Assembly: GCA_947177675.1 (NCBI GenBank)
Contig: CAMWVK010000042.1
Coordinates: 1-8,404 of the forward strand
Length of the DNA stretch: 8,404 nt
DNA from: an uncultured Mucispirillum sp.
Lineage (GTDB): Bacteria; Chrysiogenota; Deferribacteres; Deferribacterales; Mucispirillaceae
Direction of reading: 5' to 3'
Below the pieces are notes generated by a model. The model was not told the origin of the DNA and ran no database searches. It worked only from the letters and a program-made list of their open reading frames with translations. Shown one piece after another: positions 1 through 6,111 of this stretch. Made by a program: the position numbers and the translations under genes. Every line of letters begins with the position of its first letter. Positions within the stretch are counted from its first letter, which is position 1.

Positions 1-407
1 TAAGTTTGTTTAATCCTTCTAAAAAATTATCAATCTATAAATATAAACTTGATATAATAGAAAAATCTCTTTTAAGAGCAGTAAGAGAAAAATATGCAGT
101 ATCACATAGTCTGTTAAAAGAAACTTTTAGACGATTAGACCAGTATATGATTGATTATAGATTTAATAAAAATGCAGATATTTCAATGCTTGAAAGTAAA
201 CTTCATTTGCTTGACCCGCAGAATGTTATTGAAAGAGGTTATGCCATAGTAACTCAAAAGGATAAAATTATTTCTTCAGTGGATAAGGTTGAAATGGAAA
301 CAGAGCTTAATATAACATTAAAAGATGGTGTTGTTAGTGCATATCCAGATAAAATATATAGCAATAACAGCATAGAAACCGATAATATAGAAAAAATTTT
401 AAAATAG
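1..407 (+). CDS. xseA: Exodeoxyribonuclease VII large subunit, C-terminal part (5' end outside window)
   Basis: This is the C-terminal 134 residues of the large subunit of exonuclease VII, which degrades single-stranded DNA to oligonucleotides together with the small subunit XseB. The reading frame is open from base 3 and has no credible start here; the TTG at 6 is an internal Leu codon, so the gene is cut by the window edge. The visible part has a helical, charged stretch, then the family's closing module: LDP at about 210-218 and ERGYAIV at about 231-251, followed by a short beta-rich tail with KDGVVSAYPDK (the family's 'dG...a.V' ending). It stops with TAG at 405-407. The usual partner xseB does not follow; greA does. 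The catalytic and OB-fold parts are not visible. Confidence 0.88.
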   Translation, partial: SLFNPSKKLSIYKYKLDIIEKSLLRAVREKYAVSHSLLKETFRRLDQYMIDYRFNKNADISMLESKLHLLDPQNVIERGYAIVTQKDKIISSVDKVEMETELNITLKDGVVSAYPDKIYSNNSIETDNIEKILK

Positions 408-534
408 TATTTTTTTATACCGCTTTTAAAAAAAATATGATATACTTTCAAAATATTTTAAAAATGTTTGTATAAAAATGTATAAATAATGGGAAAATAA
501 ATAAAATAAAAATATAGATTTCAAGGAGTTGTAA
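408..534 (+). promoter_or_regulatory. AT-rich spacer between xseA and greA with possible promoter
   Basis: This 127-base spacer is the only sizeable non-coding stretch in the window and the obvious place for the promoter of the greA-ymdB gene run. It is almost entirely A and T. The best candidate is an extended -10, TG-A-TATACT at 438-446, preceded by a run of A at 428-435, but no TTGACA-like -35 sits at the right distance. A second, weaker TATAAA lies at 481-486. No GC-rich hairpin followed by T occurs after xseA, so termination of xseA is not evident either. No FMN riboswitch motifs are visible. In such AT-rich DNA, promoter-like hexamers arise easily by chance. Confidence 0.35.
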
Positions 535-1014
535 ATGAGTAGAATACCTATAACACGCGGTGGTTATGAAAAATTAAAAGCAGAGCTTGATAAACTGCGT
601 AATGTAGATAGGAATGAGGTAATACTTGCTATTCAGGAAGCAAGAGGACATGGGGATTTAAGTGAAAATGCTGAATATGATGCAGCAAAAGAAAGGCAGG
701 GTATGATTGAAGCGCGTATTAACGAGCTTGAATATAAAATGAGCCTTTTTGAAATTATAGATATATCACAGATGTCTGGTGATAAAATTGCCTTTGGTGC
801 AACAGTTACTATTGAAAATATTGATACAGAAGAAAGAAAAACATACACTATAGTAGGCAGTGATGAAGCAGATATTTTTAATGGAAAAATATCTATTATG
901 TCACCACTTGCAAGAGCTATGATGGGTAAAGAAGAAGGTGATGATTTCACTGTTCAGGCACCAAAAGGTGAAACTGAATATGAAATTATTAAAATTAAAT
1001 TTATAGATGCATAA
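535..1014 (+). CDS. greA: Transcription elongation factor GreA
   Basis: GreA binds the secondary channel of RNA polymerase and stimulates cleavage of the 3' end of backtracked RNA, rescuing arrested complexes. The 159-residue product has the usual family length. Residues 1-75 form the N-terminal coiled coil, with the tip motif GDLSENAEYDAAKE at 40-53; Asp41 and Glu44 are the acidic pair that places the catalytic metal in characterised GreA proteins. Residues 80-159 are the FKBP-like C-terminal domain, including SPLARAMMGKEEGD at 123-136. The start is set by AAGGAG at 523-528, six bases before ATG. It is the first gene after the only real gap and so probably heads the transcript; pgsA follows 24 bases later. 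Confidence 0.97.
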   Translation: MSRIPITRGGYEKLKAELDKLRNVDRNEVILAIQEARGHGDLSENAEYDAAKERQGMIEARINELEYKMSLFEIIDISQMSGDKIAFGATVTIENIDTEERKTYTIVGSDEADIFNGKISIMSPLARAMMGKEEGDDFTVQAPKGETEYEIIKIKFIDA

Positions 1015-1038
1015 TTTACAATTTAACAGGAGGAAATT

Positions 1039-1599
1039 ATGAAATTAGAGCTGAATATTGCTAACCAGTTAACAATAGTAAGAGTTGCAGCGATACCTCT
1101 TTATCTTCTTGTGCTTTATATTAATAAAGACTGGAGTAATGTAACTGCAACTATTATTTTTATATTTGCAGGTGTTTCTGATTTCCTTGATGGTTATATT
1201 GCAAGAAAGTATAATATGGTTACCGATTTAGGTAAAATTTTAGACCCTATTGCTGATAAAATACTTGTGGCAGCAGCATTAATTGCATTAATAGATTTAG
1301 ACAGACTTTACTGGTGGATAGCTGTATTAATGCTTGCAAGAGATTTTGCAATGGAAGCTTTGCGTAATCTTGCTGCCAGTAAAGGTGTAATTATTGCAGC
1401 AGGTATATGGGGCAAGTTAAAAACTACTTTCCAAATGATAGCAATAGGTATGCTTTCATTTAAAATTACATGGCTTGGCATAAACTGGTTCTTTATAGGA
1501 ACTATTCTTATGTATGCAGCATTAGTATTATCCATATATTCAGCCTTTGTATATTATAGAGATTATTTTAGAAATGAAAATAAAGGGGAGATTGTTTAG
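1039..1599 (+). CDS. pgsA: CDP-diacylglycerol--glycerol-3-phosphate 3-phosphatidyltransferase
   Basis: This is an integral inner-membrane enzyme that transfers the phosphatidyl group of CDP-diacylglycerol to glycerol 3-phosphate, the committed step to phosphatidylglycerol and cardiolipin. The 186-residue product carries the complete CDP-alcohol phosphatidyltransferase signature at 48-73: Asp48, Asp51-Gly52, Ala55-Arg56, Gly65, Asp69 and Asp73, all with standard spacing. Several hydrophobic segments fit membrane helices (about 10-30, 34-50, 74-86, 88-105 and 145-172). A perfect AGGAGG at 1028-1033 lies five bases before the ATG, the best ribosome binding site in the window. The signature is shared with phosphatidylserine and cardiolipin synthases of the same superfamily. 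The N-terminal 'NxxNQLTIVRxxxIP' pattern and adjacency to plsY favour PgsA, but substrate choice is an inference from family resemblance. Confidence 0.92.
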   Translation: MKLELNIANQLTIVRVAAIPLYLLVLYINKDWSNVTATIIFIFAGVSDFLDGYIARKYNMVTDLGKILDPIADKILVAAALIALIDLDRLYWWIAVLMLARDFAMEALRNLAASKGVIIAAGIWGKLKTTFQMIAIGMLSFKITWLGINWFFIGTILMYAALVLSIYSAFVYYRDYFRNENKGEIV

Positions 1600-1601
1600 T
1601 T

Positions 1602-2213
1602 ATGACAATACCACAAACATTATTAGTTATAGCAGCATACTTTATTGGTGCAATACCATTTGCATATATTATAGTTAAGCTTATCAAAAAAATAGATATA
1701 AGAACTGTTGGCAGTGGCAATGCTGGAGCTACAAATGCAGCAAGAGTTCTTGGAAAATGGGGCTTTATAAGTGTATTTGTGCTTGATGCATTAAAAGGCT
1801 TTATTCCTGTATTTATATCGCTTTATTTTTATGGGCAGACTATGATTACATTAGTTACAGCAGCAGTTGTTGTTCTAGGTCATACATATACAGTATTTCT
1901 TGGTTTTAAAGGTGGTAAAGGTGTAGCAACTGGTGCAGGTGTTTTTTTAGCACTTGCTCCAGTAGAAATAGGCATAGGGCTTATTATATTTATAATAGTT
2001 TTTCTTGCAACAAGGATGGTATCTGCTGGCTCTATTTTAGGTTCTCTAGCACTGCTTATAGCAGTATGTGCTTTAAGTGACTGGTTTGCACTTAAAGTGT
2101 TAACTGCTGTTATAGTTTTCTTTGTAATATTCAAACACCGCTCAAATATTGTGCGTATAGTAAAAGGCGAAGAAAACAGATTTGTCAGGAAAAAAGAAAA
2201 AGATGTTGAATAA
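1602..2213 (+). CDS. plsY: Acyl-phosphate:glycerol-3-phosphate acyltransferase PlsY
   Basis: PlsY is a polytopic membrane enzyme that moves an acyl chain from acyl-phosphate (made by PlsX, not in this window) to position 1 of glycerol 3-phosphate, giving lysophosphatidic acid. The product has 203 residues and about five hydrophobic segments. All three family motifs are present: GSGNAGATN at 37-45, the glycine-rich loop GGKGVAT at 104-110 with His94 just before it, and HRSNIVR at 179-185 followed by KGEENR at 188-193. The ATG lies two bases after the pgsA stop, with AGGGGAG at 1584-1590 as ribosome binding site inside the end of pgsA. Together with pgsA it makes a phospholipid pair. Its last codons overlap the start of ribD by 11 bases. 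Confidence 0.96.
   Translation: MTIPQTLLVIAAYFIGAIPFAYIIVKLIKKIDIRTVGSGNAGATNAARVLGKWGFISVFVLDALKGFIPVFISLYFYGQTMITLVTAAVVVLGHTYTVFLGFKGGKGVATGAGVFLALAPVEIGIGLIIFIIVFLATRMVSAGSILGSLALLIAVCALSDWFALKVLTAVIVFFVIFKHRSNIVRIVKGEENRFVRKKEKDVE
2187..2190 (+). promoter_or_regulatory. Weak ribosome binding site for ribD
   Basis: AGGA lies inside the end of plsY, 12 bases before the ATG at 2203. The spacing is long, so translation of ribD may depend mostly on coupling to plsY, whose stop codon lies at 2211-2213. An upstream TTG at 2182 in the same frame has no better site and would add a lysine-rich heptapeptide not typical of the family. Confidence 0.4.
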
Positions 2214-3342
2214 AGAAGCTGTTATGGGCAGATGTATTGAGCTTGCCCGTAATGCTAAAGGTTTTACACTGACTAACCCATTAGTTGGTGCTGCTGTTAT
2301 AAAAAATGATAAAGCAGTTTATGGCATACATGAAGAATATGGCAGCAGTCATGCTGAAATAAATGCTGTAAAAAATGCAGGTGAAGATGTTGCAGGCTGT
2401 GAGCTTTTTGTTACATTAGAGCCATGTTCTACCTATGGTAAAACACCGCCTTGTGTTGAAAAAATAATTTCATCAGGCATAAAAAAAGTTTATATAGGTG
2501 TTCTTGATGTTAATCCTAAACACAGAGGTCAGGGCATAAATATTCTAAAAAATGCAGGTATAGAAGTAGAATATGGCATATTGGCAGAAGAATGCAGCTT
2601 ATTAATAGAAGATTTTATTAAATATCAGACAGTAAAACTGCCTTATGTAACATTAAAAACAGCAAGCAGTATAGATGGCAGAATTGCATGTAAAACAGGT
2701 CATTCTAAATGGATAACAAGTGAATATGCAAGAGAGATTGTTCATAAAATGCGTGGCTTATCTGATGTAGTTTTAACAGGTATCGGAACTGTAGAAGCTG
2801 ACAATCCCTTAATGACAGATAGAAGAAAAGATGCTTATAAACAGCCTGTGAGAGCAGTGCTTGACAGCAGTTTAAAAATAGATATTAATACAAGTATGGT
2901 AAATAGTGCAAAAGATGCACCAGTGATTATCTATACTTCAGAAAATGCTGACAGTAGTAAAGTTATGCAGCTTAATGATAAAAATATAAAAGTTATAAAA
3001 GTTCCTTGTGTTAATGGAATGCTTGATATAAAAGAAGTCCTGAATTCAATATATGAATTAGGATATATGAATGTATTTGTTGAAGCTGGCAGCAGAGTAA
3101 ATGGTTCATTTTTTGATAACAGGCTTGTAGACAGGCTGGAAGCATTTATTGCTCCAAAAGTGATTGGTGGAAAAGATGCGGTTTCATCAATAGGCGGTTT
3201 AGGTATTAATAATATGAATGATGCATTAGTATTTAAGGATTATGAAATAAATAAATGTGGTAATGATATATTAATATCTGCAAGAATAAATGACTATGCA
3301 GCACAGGCTGTTGAATTTACTAAAAATTATAATGTAGAATAA
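2203..3342 (+). CDS. ribD: Bifunctional diaminohydroxyphosphoribosylaminopyrimidine deaminase / 5-amino-6-(5-phosphoribosylamino)uracil reductase
   Basis: RibD does the second and third steps of the GTP branch of riboflavin synthesis: zinc-dependent deamination of the pyrimidine, then NADPH-dependent reduction of the ribosyl side chain. With the ATG at 2203 the protein has 379 residues, a normal fused length. The deaminase domain (about 1-140) has TNPLVGA at 24-30 and the zinc site His50-Ala-Glu52, Pro74-Cys75 and Cys84 in GKTPPC, with Glu52 as proton shuttle. The reductase domain (about 145-379) has LKTASSIDGRIA at 151-162, the SKWIT segment at 168-172, GIGTVEADNPLMTDR at 193-207 and the late VEAG...NGSFF...LVDRLEAFIAPKVIGG block. 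The start was chosen because family members begin about ten residues before the 'M..ALELA' helix. The gene overlaps plsY by 11 bases and is one base from ribE. Confidence 0.95.
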   Translation: MLNKEAVMGRCIELARNAKGFTLTNPLVGAAVIKNDKAVYGIHEEYGSSHAEINAVKNAGEDVAGCELFVTLEPCSTYGKTPPCVEKIISSGIKKVYIGVLDVNPKHRGQGINILKNAGIEVEYGILAEECSLLIEDFIKYQTVKLPYVTLKTASSIDGRIACKTGHSKWITSEYAREIVHKMRGLSDVVLTGIGTVEADNPLMTDRRKDAYKQPVRAVLDSSLKIDINTSMVNSAKDAPVIIYTSENADSSKVMQLNDKNIKVIKVPCVNGMLDIKEVLNSIYELGYMNVFVEAGSRVNGSFFDNRLVDRLEAFIAPKVIGGKDAVSSIGGLGINNMNDALVFKDYEINKCGNDILISARINDYAAQAVEFTKNYNVE

Positions 3343-3343
3343 T

Positions 3344-3979
3344 ATGTTTACTGGAATAATAGAAGAACTTGGAAAAATCAGTGCCTTAATAAAAGGTGAT
3401 AAAAGTTTGAAATTAAAAGTAGAGTGTAACAAAGTAACTGAAAGTTTACTTTTAGGTGATTCTATTGCTGTTAATGGTGTTTGTTTAACAGTCGTTAATT
3501 TTGGAAGAAGTTTTTTTGAAGCAGATGTTAGTTATGAAACTATTACAAAAACATCACTTAATAATATTAAAAGTGGCAGTGTTGTTAATTTAGAAAGAGC
3601 ACTAACTTTATCATCAAGGCTTGGTGGTCATATAGTGCAGGGTCATGTTGATGGAACAGGAAGAATATTAAATATTACTAAATATGGAGATTCTTATAAA
3701 TTATTTATCAGCTGTCCAGATTACCTTGATAAATATATTGTGCCAAAATGCTCCATAGCAATAGATGGTATAAGTTTAACAGTTGCTGATGTTAAAAATA
3801 AAAGCTTTGAAGTGGCAGTTATTCCACATACTTATGAAAATACAAATTTAAAGTATAAAAAAAATGGTGATGCAGTGAATTTAGAATCAGATATTATTGC
3901 AAGATATGTGGAAAAAATGGTTTATTTTGAAGAGAAAGATGATAAGTTAAAATCATTAATATTAAGTTTTAAAAGGTAG
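3344..3979 (+). CDS. ribE: Riboflavin synthase alpha chain
   Basis: Riboflavin synthase dismutates two molecules of 6,7-dimethyl-8-ribityllumazine to riboflavin and the pyrimidine substrate of RibH. The 211-residue protein is the typical internally duplicated form, with two lumazine-binding barrels. The first begins with the classic MFTGIIEE and has GDSIAVNGVCLTV at 38-50. The second starts near GGHIVQGHVDGTG at 94-106 and has the matching CSIAIDGISLTV at 136-147, PHTYENTNL at 161-169 and NLESDIIARY at 179-188. The active enzyme is a trimer in studied bacteria. The ATG follows the ribD stop by one base (TAATATG), and I see no Shine-Dalgarno sequence in front of it, so it is probably translated by ribosomes coming off ribD. 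The symbol is ribE in many genomes and ribC in E. coli. Confidence 0.96.
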   Translation: MFTGIIEELGKISALIKGDKSLKLKVECNKVTESLLLGDSIAVNGVCLTVVNFGRSFFEADVSYETITKTSLNNIKSGSVVNLERALTLSSRLGGHIVQGHVDGTGRILNITKYGDSYKLFISCPDYLDKYIVPKCSIAIDGISLTVADVKNKSFEVAVIPHTYENTNLKYKKNGDAVNLESDIIARYVEKMVYFEEKDDKLKSLILSFKR

Positions 3980-3984
3980 TTTAA

Positions 3985-5193
3985 ATGGATATAAGTGTTC
4001 GTGCCAGCGTAGAAGAGGCAGTAAATATAATAAAATCTGGTGGTATGCTGATTTTAACTGATGATGAATCTCGTGAAAATGAAGGTGATTTAGTTTTTGC
4101 AGCAGATTTTGTTACACCTGAAAAAGTTAATTTTATGGCAATATATGGCAGAGGGCTTATATGTGTTGCTTTAAGTGGAGATAGATGTGATGCTCTTGGT
4201 TTAGAGCAAATGTCACAAAATAATGCGTGCAGGTTTGGTACAGCTTTTACAGTATCAGTTGAAGCAAGACAGGGTGTTACAACAGGTATATCTGCTTTTG
4301 ATAGAGCAAAAACTATAAAAGTGCTTGCAGACCCACTTTCTAAGAAAAATGATTTAATAAGACCGGGTCATATCTTCCCTATAAGAGCAAGAGATGGTGG
4401 AGTATTAGTGCGTTCAGGGCAGACAGAAGGCTCTGTTGATTTAGCACGCCTTGCAGGATTAAATCATGCTGGTGTAATATGTGAAATAATGAATGAAGAC
4501 GGCACTATGGCAAGAATGAATGATTTAGAAAAATTTGCCCGCACTCATTCATTAAAAATATTAACTATTGAAGATTTAATAGAATACAGAAAAATAAACG
4601 ATAACTTGATAGAAAAAGTATCATCAGCTATTCTTCCAACGGAGTTTGGAACATTTAGAATAGATGGGTATCAAAATAAAGCAGATGGTAAAGAAGCTGT
4701 TGCATTAATTAAAGGCGATATAGAAGGAGGTAATCCGCCCCTTGTAAGAGTCCATTCGCAGTGTTTAACTGGTGATGGATTTGCTTCTTTAAGATGTGAC
4801 TGTGGCAACCAGCTGCATACTGCTATGCAAATGATAGAACAGGAAGGCAGAGGTCTTATTTTATATATGTTTCAGGAAGGCAGAGGTATAGGACTTTTAA
4901 ATAAAATTAAAGCTTATAAATTGCAGGATGAAGGCTATGATACTGTAGAAGCTAATATTAAGCTTGGGTTTTTAGATGATGAAAGAGATTATTCCTTTGG
5001 TGCTCAGCTTTTAAGAAAACTAGGTATAAGTAAAATGCGTTTTATGTCTAATAATCCAAGAAAATTTTCAGGTCTTGAAAAATATGGTATTGAAATAGTG
5101 GAAAGAGTGCCAATTCAGTGTGGTATAGGCGGTGAAAATATAAAATATATGCAGACTAAAAAACAAAAACTAGGTCATATTTTAGATATATAA
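3985..5193 (+). CDS. ribBA: Bifunctional 3,4-dihydroxy-2-butanone 4-phosphate synthase / GTP cyclohydrolase II
   Basis: The fused enzyme supplies both riboflavin precursors: the N-terminal half makes 3,4-dihydroxy-2-butanone 4-phosphate from ribulose 5-phosphate, and the C-terminal half opens GTP to the first pyrimidine. At 402 residues it has the usual fused length. The RibB half (1-205) shows DDESRENEGD at 26-35, GVTTGISAFDRA at 97-108, RPGHIFP at 126-132 and ICEI with Glu167. One key position differs: the normal GHTE metal-binding His is Gln146 (SGQTEGS). The RibA half (210-402) has the zinc cysteines Cys260, Cys271 and Cys273, Tyr294, QEGRGIGLLNKI at 297-308 with Arg300, and SNNPRKFSGL at 355-364. 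AAGG at 3973-3976 in the end of ribE serves as ribosome binding site. It lies 5 bases after ribE and 22 before ribH. Confidence 0.96.
   Translation: MDISVRASVEEAVNIIKSGGMLILTDDESRENEGDLVFAADFVTPEKVNFMAIYGRGLICVALSGDRCDALGLEQMSQNNACRFGTAFTVSVEARQGVTTGISAFDRAKTIKVLADPLSKKNDLIRPGHIFPIRARDGGVLVRSGQTEGSVDLARLAGLNHAGVICEIMNEDGTMARMNDLEKFARTHSLKILTIEDLIEYRKINDNLIEKVSSAILPTEFGTFRIDGYQNKADGKEAVALIKGDIEGGNPPLVRVHSQCLTGDGFASLRCDCGNQLHTAMQMIEQEGRGLILYMFQEGRGIGLLNKIKAYKLQDEGYDTVEANIKLGFLDDERDYSFGAQLLRKLGISKMRFMSNNPRKFSGLEKYGIEIVERVPIQCGIGGENIKYMQTKKQKLGHILDI
4840..4887 (+). repeat. Exact 15-base direct repeat pair inside ribBA
   Basis: CAGGAAGGCAGAGGT occurs at 4840-4854 and again at 4873-4887, 33 bases (11 codons) apart and in the same frame. 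Each copy encodes QEGRG, at residues 286-290 and 297-301. The two EGRG peptides are normal for GTP cyclohydrolase II (E. coli RibA has EEGRG and QEGRG in the same places), so the protein repeat is a family trait; only the complete identity of the bases is notable. Confidence 0.8.
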
Positions 5194-5215
5194 AAAAATA
5201 TATTGAGGGAATAAA

Positions 5216-5677
5216 ATGAAAATGTTTGAAGGAAATTTTGATGGAAAAGGTGCAAAAATAGCAATAGTTGCTTCAAGATTTAATGAATTTATTACTAAAG
5301 AATTAATTGGCGGTGCAGAAGATACATTACTCCGTCATAATGTTAATACTGATGATATAGATTTATACAGGGTTCCTGGAGCTTTTGAAATACCATCAGT
5401 ATGTAATAAAATTGCTAAAAGCGGCAAATATGATGCTGTAATTACATTAGGAGCAGTAATAAGAGGCTCTACTCCACATTTTGATTATGTGGCTGCAGAA
5501 GTGTCAAAAGGGGTTGCATCTGTATCTATGCAGTATAGTATTCCAGTAATTTTTGGCGTATTAACTACAGATACTATTGAACAAGCTGTTGAAAGAGCTG
5601 GCACAAAAGCAGGTAATAAAGGCAGCGATGCTGCTATGGCGGCATTAGAAATGATAAACCTTTATAAAGGTATGTAA
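5216..5677 (+). CDS. ribH: 6,7-dimethyl-8-ribityllumazine synthase
   Basis: RibH condenses 5-amino-6-ribitylaminouracil with 3,4-dihydroxy-2-butanone 4-phosphate, joining the two branches of the pathway. The 153-residue protein has normal family length and all the expected motifs: ASRFNEFIT at 19-27 (substrate ring stacking at Phe22), VPGAFEIP at 53-60, [15 protein letters not shown] at 78-92 with catalytic His88, and [16 protein letters not shown] at 114-129 with Arg127, which contacts the phosphate in studied enzymes. The C-terminal [13 protein letters not shown] stretch is also typical. Related proteins assemble as pentamers or 60-subunit shells; which applies here cannot be read from the sequence. 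GAGGGA at 5205-5210 is the ribosome binding site, five bases before ATG; a second in-frame ATG at 5222 is possible. The stop overlaps the nusB start by one base. Confidence 0.97.
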   Translation: MKMFEGNFDGKGAKIAIVASRFNEFITKELIGGAEDTLLRHNVNTDDIDLYRVPGAFEIPSVCNKIAKSGKYDAVITLGAVIRGSTPHFDYVAAEVSKGVASVSMQYSIPVIFGVLTTDTIEQAVERAGTKAGNKGSDAAMAALEMINLYKGM

Positions 5678-6111
5678 TGAAAAGAAAAAGAACACAAGGG
5701 CGTGATTACGCTATACAAATGCTTTATAGTGCTGATTTAGCAGACAACTCTGTTGATGAAACAAAATCATCTTTCAGGCTTGAATATGCTGATGAAGCTA
5801 AAGATGTGTTAGGTTTTGCAGATAAACTTTTTGAGACTGCATATAAAAATAAAGAAAAAGATGAAGCAATAATATCTGAGCTTATAAATAAAAACTGGAC
5901 TATTGATAGAATTGGTGCAATAGAAAGATGTATTTTAAGGCTTGGTATATCTGAGCTTTTTGAAGGCGATGCTCCATACTATGCAGTTATAGATGACTAT
6001 GTTACTTTAGCAAAAAATTATGGAGATGAAAAGTCTGCCTCTTTTGTAAATGGTATTTTGGAAAATGTAAAAAATAAATTTTCCATAGAGTTGGATAATG
6101 GAAAAAAATAA
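5677..6111 (+). CDS. nusB: Transcription antitermination factor NusB
   Basis: NusB binds boxA RNA together with NusE (ribosomal protein S10) and keeps RNA polymerase from terminating early, chiefly in rRNA operons. The 144-residue, all-helical protein fits the family: a basic N terminus with KRTQGRDYAIQMLY at 4-17, NWTIDRIGAIERCILRLGISEL at 73-94 (in which Trp74 and the ILRL motif are family hallmarks), VIDDYVTLAKNYG at 104-116 and SASFVNGIL at 120-128. The ATG shares its first base with the ribH stop (TAATG), and AAAGG at 5666-5670 sits six bases upstream, so ribH and nusB are probably coupled. A ribH-nusB pair is common across bacteria. The last 14 bases overlap the next gene. Confidence 0.95.
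   Translation: MKRKRTQGRDYAIQMLYSADLADNSVDETKSSFRLEYADEAKDVLGFADKLFETAYKNKEKDEAIISELINKNWTIDRIGAIERCILRLGISELFEGDAPYYAVIDDYVTLAKNYGDEKSASFVNGILENVKNKFSIELDNGKK

Noticed and set aside
397..416. A/T inverted repeat (AAAATA-G-TATTTT) at the xseA stop as an intrinsic terminator
   Set aside because: The stem has no G-C pairs and practically no loop, so it would not be stable enough; such symmetry is common by chance in AT-rich DNA.
254..451. Minus-strand open frame opposite the end of xseA and the spacer
   Set aside because: It lies mostly antisense to xseA, encodes a low-complexity hydrophobic and serine-rich peptide, and has no ribosome binding site or family resemblance.
633..950. Minus-strand 105-residue frame opposite greA
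   Set aside because: It is antisense to a fully convincing greA and its serine/isoleucine-rich content is what the reverse of A/T-ending codons yields.
1880..2134. Minus-strand frame opposite plsY
   Set aside because: It is a shadow of plsY with no start context and no recognisable domain.
2182..2202. TTG at 2182 as the ribD start
   Set aside because: It would add a lysine-rich heptapeptide not typical of RibD; the ATG at 2203 places the first helix and the TNPLVGA motif at the usual distance from the N terminus.
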